Source of the DNA: Halobacteriales archaeon
GTDB taxonomy: Archaea; Thermoplasmatota; SW-10-69-26; JACQPN01; JAIVGT01
Length of the DNA: 16,533 nucleotides
Direction of reading: 5' to 3'
NCBI GenBank assembly: GCA_020201485.1
Contig: JAIVGT010000001.1
Span: forward strand, 1-16,533
Made by a program: the position numbers and the translations under genes. This document shows positions 8,074 to 15,200 of this stretch, piece by piece (the stretch's first letter is position 1; each line of letters opens with the position of its first letter). Below the pieces are notes generated by a model. It searched no databases and was not told where the DNA came from. It was given only the letters and a program-made list of their open reading frames with translations.

Positions 8074-11000
8074 CCGGGCCGCCACCTCGCCGCCTGCGCA
8101 TGAGGCTTGCGGCCGCGGCTGCCCCGACGGCGGCGAGCAGGAGCCCCGGCTCGAAGCCGGGCAAACCCCGGCCCACCTCGACCTGCACCAGGTTGTTCGA
8201 CTCGTCCGTCTCCGCGAACACGTCCGCCGGGTCGATCTGCACGGCGACGGTGCGCGGGGCCTCGTCCACCGTCCACGCGACGGTCACCGTGCGCGCCTCG
8301 CCCGGGGGCAGGGTGCGCAGGGCCTCGTCGCGCACGCCCTTCCCGTTCACGATGAGGCCCAGGCCCACGTTGTTCGCCGGGATGGTGCCGCGGTTCTGCA
8401 CGCTCACCGCCGCCACCGCGGGCTGGCCGACGGCGAAGCTCTGCGTGGCGAGCACGAGGTTGCTCACGATGAGGTCCAGGCGCGCCGTGACGGCAGGCAC
8501 GCTGAACTCCGCCTGCCGGTTGCTCAGGGCGTCGGTGGCTGTGACCTTCACGGGCTGCGCGGTCTCGGCGGGCGTGGAGGGCGCGTCCACGAGCATGCGC
8601 AGCTTCGTCTCCTCCCCCGGCTGCAGGTCGGCGACGCTGCTGTCGGGGAAGCGCGCGCCGTACCCGCCGGGGGCGGAGGCGACCAGGCGCAGCTTCACTG
8701 GCAGGTTGCCCGTGTTCACCACGCCCAGGGTGAGCTCGCGGTGCCCGCCGGGGGCGAAGAGCAACTGATCCACGCCCAGGTCCACCTTGAAGCCGGCCGT
8801 CTTGCGCACGAGGATGGTGAAGTTGCGCACGTCCGCCCCTTGCGTGAACGTGTCGTTCGCCGCGAGCACCACGCCCAACGCGTACACGCCCGCCTCCGTG
8901 GCGCGCGGCGGGGTGATGTTGAGGCGCACCGTGACCCGGTCGCCCGGGCGCAGGAACGTGCTGTTCGCCGGCTCCTCCACGGCCAGCGTCCAGTTCACGG
9001 GCAGGGCCCCGGCCGCGACGCGCAGCGTGAACGGGCCGTTCGCCGCGCTCCGCATCTCATACGTGAGGGGGAAGGGCTCGCCCGGGTTGATGCTGATGGG
9101 GGCGAAGTCCGGCTGGGCGAGGGTGAAGTTGTTGCCGACGATGGCCGTGACCTTCGCGCTGTCGCTCTGGCGGAAGCTCTTCACCGTGTCCCCGGTCTCG
9201 ATGACCACGGCGCTCGTCGCGACCACGTTCACCGGCACGACGAGGGCGACCGGCGCGTCGCGCGCCGCCGTGACGTTGACGACGAACTCGGCGTGGTCCA
9301 GGCTGTTGCCCAAGGCGTCCACCGCGCCGCGCGCCTTCAGGCTCCCCGGGGCGTCGAGGAAGCTGACGTTCCACCCGTTCGGCACCAGGCCGGTCGTGCC
9401 GTAGGTGATGGGCGTCTCGACATCGCCCAGGTTGTCGATGCGCATGTGGTACGTTGCGTTCGCCCCGGGCAGGACGAGGCTGGTGTCGTCCTCCGCCGTG
9501 AGCTTGATCTTCGCCTCGACGTTGATGAGCACGACGGCGCTCACCTGCTGCCGCACCGAGGCGTCCTCCTCGGCCGTGCCCTGGACCTCGACCTCGAACG
9601 GGAGCGGCTTGTTGTCGTTCGGGGCCGTGACCACGAGGGTGAGCACGGTGCGCGCGCCGCGCGCCAGGCTGAGCGGGGCGCCGGGCCGGCCGTCGCTGTC
9701 GATGACGCTCGTGCCCGCGCCGGGCGCGCACGCGCCGCTGAACTGCTGCACCAGGCCGGCGGTGAAGTCGAGGAAGCGCACCGGGCTCGCCTCCAGGTCG
9801 AGGTGCATGTCGCCCGTGCCCGTGTTCACGACCTCGACGTCCAGGCAGGTCGTGCTCCCTGGCTTGATGATCTTCTGCAGGCTGGTGCCGTTGCTCTCCA
9901 GGAACCGCATGGTGAACTCGTAGCGGATCTGGACGGTGATGACGACGTGGGCCACGTCGCGGAAGTTCGGGTTGCCCAGGCTGGTCGCCGTCACGTTGAC
10001 CTCGTACACCGTGCCCGTCGCGGCGTCGGGGGGCACGCCCACGGCGAGCGTCACGTCGCGGCCTTGGAAGCTGGGCACCTCGCCCCAGCGCGCCGGGCTC
10101 AGGTCCACCGCCGGGTCGGTGGCGTTGCCGGGCTTGCTCACCTCGCGCGTGATGTCGAAGGTGTCGCTGAGCGGCTGCGCCCCCACCGCCCGGCCCAGGT
10201 TCACCAGGCTGAGCTTGAGGCGAACGCGCTCCCCCGGGCCGACGCTCGCCGTCGCCACCTTGTCCTTCCAGCCCACGGCGAAGCCGTGGAACTCGCCCGC
10301 GCCCTGGGCTTGGAGCGGCGGCTCGGTCTTCGCCACGTAGTAGGTCGCGAACGGCGGGTCCACCGTCTTGCCCGGGCCGTAGAAGTAGGCGGCGACCGGC
10401 TTCGTCGCCTCGACGTGCCAGCTCCCGTAGGGCAGGTAGGGCGTGCCGCCGCTCTGCTTGTCGAGCCAGTCGTGCAGGCCCATCGTCGTGTTCGCCCGCT
10501 CCACGCCCGTCTTCGCGTCGCGGATGACGACGCGCGTGCCGTTGTACAGGCCCATGACGATGACGCGCGTCTCCCGGGCGTCGTTCTTGTCGTTCGTGAT
10601 GGTCGTGCCCTCGCTGTGCTCTTGCTGCAGGCTGAGGTCGAAGGACATGCCGAGCTTGCCGCCCACGGGGAAGATCCCGGCCTCGTTGCTCTTCGCCCAG
10701 AGGAGCGCGCCGTCGTCCTTGGCCTGGATGCGCCACGCCTTGCCGATGTAGTCGGGCGAGGCGGAGCAGGCGCACCGGTGGTACAGGGCGTTGCTCGCGT
10801 TCGCGGCCAGGGGCTCGGCCTCGAGCGCGTTCGGGTCGTCCGGGATGCCGATGGGGCTGGCGATCTGCAGCGTGGTCGGCCGGTTCGTGTCCACGATGGT
10901 CAGGTCCTCGTTCACCACGGTGTAGAGCTGCGCGTCCACCGTCGCCCCGAACGGCCCGACGGCGGGCAGGCCGATGTCCGCGCCGATGCCCGTGCCCACG

Positions 11001-12280
11001 ACCATGACCGGCTTCGAGGCGAAGAGGTGGATGCGGTCGCCGCTGCCGAAGCTCCCGATGCGGCCGACGCCGTCCACGTTGGCGAAGCCATTCGCGTCGC
11101 CCGACCAGCCCACGCTCGCGGCTCCGGACGGGCTGAGGATGTACAGGGGCGTGGCGGCGCCGCCCGCCTCCGAGTCCTGCGCCGTGCGGAAGAGGAACTC
11201 CGTCCCGGACAGGCCGCCGTCCTTGGCCGGGTACCACGTCGCGCCCTTCGCCCCATCCACGCTTTTCAGCGCGACCACGACCGGCTTGCTCGCCACGACG
11301 CGGAAGAAGAACGGCTGCGCCTGGGGCACGTCGAGGCACACCGTGCCCTTGAACGACGTGCTCGGGCACGGCCCGGCCTGCCCGTTCGTGTCGCTGTCCA
11401 GGGCGTTCATCGTCGCCTGGACCATGAGCGCCGGCTCCACCCCGCGGCTGACGTACTTGTAGATGGCCACCGTCGTGTTGTCGTAGAGGGGCTGGGCGAG
11501 GAGCACGCCCGGGCCCGTCGCCATCGTCGCCGGGGCGTAGCCGAGGATGTCCGTGCCGCTCCGGATGAAGTGCGTGCCCTGGACGATGCCCGCGTCCCGC
11601 GCCGGGTAGCTGGCCGGGGCCTTGTGGCCGTTCTGCAGGATGTCGAAGTAGACGAAGAACAGGCGTGGCGCGCCGAACTCCCCGCGCACGGCGAACTGGA
11701 GCGTGCCCACGGCGTTGCGCGAGGCATCGAACGCCGGGTCGCGGTCGGGCTGCACGTTCGCCCACAGCCCGGGGGCGAAGGTCGCGGCCACGAGCAGGTC
11801 CTCCGGCCGGTCGCTGGTCACGCCGCAGCGCAGGTCCTGCGTCGTGCGGTCCACGGCCAGGGGGCAGCCCTTGAAGCGGTCGTGCTCGACGACGCGCACG
11901 CTGTCCGCGTCCAGGGTGAAGGAGCTGAGCCGCCCCTGCGCGTCCTTCGGCCAGCCGAAGCCCTCGGGCCCGGCCTGGCGGATGGCCTCGGTGAAGTCCA
12001 CCTCGACGAGCGCCGGGTAGTTGCGCACGTGGTTCCCCGACAGGTCGGCCAGGCCGCCGTTGATGCGGTCCACGACCTTCGGCTGGAGGAGGACGGGCAC
12101 GCGCATGTGCCAGGCCGCGTCCCACCACGGGTAGGCCACGCCCGGCAGGGTCGCGCCCGAAGCGTCCTGGGCCTGCGCGGCCGGTGCGAGGTCGAGCGCG
12201 GCGAGGGGCTGGAGCACGAGGAGCGCGAGCAGCACGACTACGAGCCAGGGGGGCGAAGGGGGGACGCGTCCCGGCCTCAC
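8066..12280 (-). CDS. Secreted multi-domain surface protein with PGF-CTERM-like tail (DUF2341-like, IgGFc-like, NEW3, CARDB)
   Basis: The protein has 1404 residues and starts at a GTG that overlaps the previous stop in GTGA. A signal peptide covers about 1-38 (hydrophobic WLVVVLLALLVLQPLAALDL, then AQAQ). Residues 47-140 begin PWWDAAWHMRVPVLL, resembling the start of DUF2341-type domains. Residues about 160-650 are beta-rich and contain three copies of a 'ASKPVxV' type motif (325-338, 419-430, 624-634), as in IgGFc-binding-like domains. From about 670 to 1263 follow roughly five NEW3-like beta-sandwiches ('sv.pGe.v.l.l.lvN.G' and GNLPVKL patterns). A CARDB domain occupies 1264-1367, ending FAETDESNNLVQV. 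The C-terminus is LPGFEP, a short hydrophobic helix, then RRRR, a PGF-CTERM-like sorting signal. Eight cysteines fall in close pairs (139/152, 305/315, 503/505, 812/851). Likely an exported, processed and membrane-anchored adhesin or sheath protein; no catalytic motif was seen. Confidence 0.88.
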   Translation of the reverse strand: MRPGRVPPSPPWLVVVLLALLVLQPLAALDLAPAAQAQDASGATLPGVAYPWWDAAWHMRVPVLLQPKVVDRINGGLADLSGNHVRNYPALVEVDFTEAIRQAGPEGFGWPKDAQGRLSSFTLDADSVRVVEHDRFKGCPLAVDRTTQDLRCGVTSDRPEDLLVAATFAPGLWANVQPDRDPAFDASRNAVGTLQFAVRGEFGAPRLFFVYFDILQNGHKAPASYPARDAGIVQGTHFIRSGTDILGYAPATMATGPGVLLAQPLYDNTTVAIYKYVSRGVEPALMVQATMNALDSDTNGQAGPCPSTSFKGTVCLDVPQAQPFFFRVVASKPVVVALKSVDGAKGATWYPAKDGGLSGTEFLFRTAQDSEAGGAATPLYILSPSGAASVGWSGDANGFANVDGVGRIGSFGSGDRIHLFASKPVMVVGTGIGADIGLPAVGPFGATVDAQLYTVVNEDLTIVDTNRPTTLQIASPIGIPDDPNALEAEPLAANASNALYHRCACSASPDYIGKAWRIQAKDDGALLWAKSNEAGIFPVGGKLGMSFDLSLQQEHSEGTTITNDKNDARETRVIVMGLYNGTRVVIRDAKTGVERANTTMGLHDWLDKQSGGTPYLPYGSWHVEATKPVAAYFYGPGKTVDPPFATYYVAKTEPPLQAQGAGEFHGFAVGWKDKVATASVGPGERVRLKLSLVNLGRAVGAQPLSDTFDITREVSKPGNATDPAVDLSPARWGEVPSFQGRDVTLAVGVPPDAATGTVYEVNVTATSLGNPNFRDVAHVVITVQIRYEFTMRFLESNGTSLQKIIKPGSTTCLDVEVVNTGTGDMHLDLEASPVRFLDFTAGLVQQFSGACAPGAGTSVIDSDGRPGAPLSLARGARTVLTLVVTAPNDNKPLPFEVEVQGTAEEDASVRQQVSAVVLINVEAKIKLTAEDDTSLVLPGANATYHMRIDNLGDVETPITYGTTGLVPNGWNVSFLDAPGSLKARGAVDALGNSLDHAEFVVNVTAARDAPVALVVPVNVVATSAVVIETGDTVKSFRQSDSAKVTAIVGNNFTLAQPDFAPISINPGEPFPLTYEMRSAANGPFTLRVAAGALPVNWTLAVEEPANSTFLRPGDRVTVRLNITPPRATEAGVYALGVVLAANDTFTQGADVRNFTILVRKTAGFKVDLGVDQLLFAPGGHRELTLGVVNTGNLPVKLRLVASAPGGYGARFPDSSVADLQPGEETKLRMLVDAPSTPAETAQPVKVTATDALSNRQAEFSVPAVTARLDLIVSNLVLATQSFAVGQPAVAAVSVQNRGTIPANNVGLGLIVNGKGVRDEALRTLPPGEARTVTVAWTVDEAPRTVAVQIDPADVFAETDESNNLVQVEVGRGLPGFEPGLLLAAVGAAAAASLMRRRRGGGPDG
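8069..8164 (-). other. C-terminal PGF-CTERM-like sorting signal
   Basis: Codes LPGFEP, then GLLLAAVGAAAAASLM, then RRRRGGGPDG at the end of the second surface protein. The order motif, short hydrophobic helix, arginine cluster is the tripartite form recognised by archaeosortase-type enzymes. The PGFE variant differs slightly from the classic PGF consensus. No archaeosortase gene is in the window. Confidence 0.75.
8083..8088 (-). promoter_or_regulatory. Ribosome binding site GAGGTG for the DUF4129 protein
   Basis: GAGGTG lies 9 bases upstream of the ATG at 8073 and matches the complement of the 16S rRNA 3' end. It decides the start: the alternative GTG at 8085 would sit inside it. The site is embedded in the CGA GGT codons of the arginine/glycine tail of the preceding gene. 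Confidence 0.75.
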
Positions 12281-15200
12281 GGCCAGGCCCTCCGCCGCAA
12301 CACCGCGACCGCCAGCAGGGCGGCCACGGCCAGCATCGGCTCCAGCCCGGGCACGGCGAAGAACGCGCCGCCGCTCTCCACGTGCAGGACGCGGACCACG
12401 GCGTTGTTGTCCTCGTCGTCCTCGCCCACCGCCTTGCCCGGGTCCACGGCGGCGAGCACGACGTGCTCCCCGTGCTGGACCTTGAAGCTCACGTTCAGCG
12501 TCGCCGCCTCGCCCGGCTGCAGGTCGCGGCCGGCGTCGAAGCCGACCAGGGTGTTGTCGAGGTACACGGCGACCGTGCCCGGAGCGGGCGCGTTGCCGTT
12601 GTTCCGCACCGTCACGCCGATGGTGGCCACGTTCCCCTCGCGCAGCGCGCCCTTGGGCTGGAGGTCGAAGCCCTCCACCTGCAGGTCGGCGCGCGCGGCG
12701 CGCAGGACCTGGTGCAGCGTGTAGTTGGCTCCCCGGCCGCTTGCCGCCACGGCCTGGAGGCGGTGCTCGCCGCTCGCCGCGCCCTGCGGCACGTCGAGGC
12801 TCACGGGCAACGCGCGCTGCTCCCCGGGCTCCATGCTGGCGATGTCGCGCGCCAGGTGCGCCTGCCAGCCCGCGGGCACGAGCAGGCTGAGGTCGGCGTG
12901 CGCCGGCAGGTTGCCCGCGTTGCGCACGACGAGCAAGCCCTGCAGCTGCGCGCCGGGCAGGGCCATCTCCGGCAAGCCCTGCACCTCCAGGCGCAGCAGC
13001 TCGAGAGGCAGGACCTGCACTTGGGCCTGGGCCGGGAGCAGGTCCCCGCCGCGGCCCTGCGCCTGCAAGGCCAAGGGATAGGGGCCCTCGGGCGTGGTCG
13101 TGGGGATGCTCACGTTGAGCCGCACCGTGATGCTGCTCTTCGGCGGCACGCCGAAGCTCGCCGGCTCCAAGGCCCAGCCCGCGGGCAGGCTCGTGGCGCG
13201 CACCGTGACCGTGTCCACGCCGTTGCCCTTGTTCACGAGGTGCACGGGCAGGAACTGGTCGCCGGGCGGGAGGAGCAGCCCGTCATCGACGCTGAAGCGC
13301 AGGCCGAAGTCCTGGGGCACGTCCACCTGGATGCCCGACTCCATGACCTCCGTCGTGTTCTCGCTCGCGCCGCGCAGGAGGATGATGACCGGGCCCGCCT
13401 CGGCGAAGGGCGGGGCGGTGATGCTCAGGCTGAGGTTGGCCTGGCTGTGGTTGCCGATGGCCACGTGCACGCCCTCGCCCTGCTCGCCGAACGCGCTGCG
13501 CCAGTTGTCGGGCGGGATGAGCTGCACGTCGTACGCGTCGTCGACGTCGCCCCGGTTGAGGAGGGTCAGGGTCGCGTTCACCGTGCCGCCCGGCTTCACG
13601 GTCAGGCCCAGGGGCACGGCCGCGTCCAGCCCACGGCTGCGCACGCTGACCGTGATGACCGCGGTGTTGTCGTCGATGGTCTCCAGGCGCTCCAGCACGC
13701 CGGCCCGGGGCACGGCGCGCACGAAGATGAACTGCTGCCCGGGAAAGGCCGCGCGGAAGCTGACGCTCAGCGTGACCGTGCCCCCGGGCGGGATGCTGTC
13801 CGGGAGCACGTGCGGCGGGTCGCCGCTCAGCAGGTCGGTGACGCCGGCGCGCATCGTGACCTGCACGCCATCCGCGCTCGCCCCGCCCTTGTTCGTGATG
13901 CGGGCCTGGATGTCCACCACGTCCCCCGGCGTCGGGTTGAGCTGGCTGGCGTGGGCCTCGACGAGCAGGTCCGGGAACTCCGCCTTCGGCACCTGGACCG
14001 CCTTCGTGAACACGTTGTCCTTCTCGTCGAACTCCAGGATCTCCGCCAGCGGGTCGACGATGGCCGTGATGTTGTGCTCGCCGTCCAGGCTCGGGACCCA
14101 GTTCACGGTGACGACGCGCAGGTCCGCCGGGGCGAGGTCGAAGGGCGGGATGTCCGTGCCGTCGACGCGCTTCAGCGGGACGGGGGCGACGCCGAAGCTC
14201 GCATCCACCTTGTCGAGCACGTCGAGGCGCGCGCCGACCGCGGGCACCGTGCCCGTGTTCTGCACGATGACGTCCACGGTGCGCGGCTTGTCCACGGCCA
14301 GCGTGGCGTCGTTGATGATGACGCCCGCCACGCGCAGGTTCGGCCGGTCCGGGTAGGTGAAGTGCAGCAGGAGGTGCTGCGTGCCGCGCAGGAACGCCGT
14401 GGTCTTGCTGATGGCGGTGATGGCCAGGTCCACCTGGCCCTCGCGCGGCAGGCTGGGCTGCGCCACGTCGATGTGCACGCGCACGGTGATGACGCGCCGC
14501 TCGCCCGGCTGGGCGCGCACCTCCTTCAGGGGCCGGCCCTGCTCGTCGAGCAGTTCGACCCGCCAGTTGCTCGGACCCTTGCTGGGCAGGCCGGTCTCGT
14601 CCTGCAGGCTGACCTGGTAGGTGTCGGTGTACCCGCCGCGGTTCAGGAGGGCGAGGTGGAACTCCTTCGTGACGTTGTCCCCGATGGGGATGTCCTGCGC
14701 CGGGCTGAGGGCGGTGCCGTACGGCGTGATGAACACGTCGTCGATGGCCCAGTCGCGCAGGAGCACGGCCCCGTCGCGCGGGCTGGGCTGCTCCAGGTGC
14801 CAGCAGACCTGCACGTGGTCCCAGTAGTCCAGGGCCTGCTTGCTCTCCGCTTGCGCGCGGTCGAGGAGCGGGCCGAGGTCCACGCTGCGCAGCACCCACT
14901 TGTTCGCGGCGAAGCCCGGGCTGGCCGGCGTGCTGCCCTGGATGTGCGCGTCCACGAGCTGCCAGCCGTGGACGTTGAACTGGTTCTCGCACTGGCCGGT
15001 GGGGAAGACCGTGCTCGTGTCCTTGCAGGGCACGTCATCGGGGTGCAGCGCGTCCGCCTCGCAATGCACGAGGCGGGCGAAGATGTTGCCGTCGGCGTCC
15101 AAGGCGTTGAACTGGTGGCGGTCGGCGTAGATGAGCTGCGGCCGCTGCATGTACGCGATGGGGATGGCCGGGCTGTGGACCGCGGCGAACAGCGTGCCCA

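Noticed and set aside
8074..8085. GTG at 8085 as start of the DUF4129 protein
   Set aside because: It falls inside the GAGGTG ribosome binding site; the ATG at 8073 has the right 9-base spacing.
1336..8103. A 2255-codon open frame on the plus strand
   Set aside because: It lies antisense to the TSP3/DUF4129 gene. Its product is a low-complexity run of Val, Ala, Arg, Gly and His with no domain. Long antisense frames are expected in very GC-rich genes that rarely use codons giving reverse stops.
9057..12128. A 1023-codon minus-strand frame inside the second surface protein gene
   Set aside because: Same reason: a register shadow with Arg/Gly-rich composition, while the other frame gives a signal peptide, beta domains and a sorting tail.
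6962..12724. A 1920-codon open frame on the plus strand
   Set aside because: It crosses two well-supported minus-strand genes and shows no recognisable domain, signal peptide or ribosome binding site; a GC-driven shadow.
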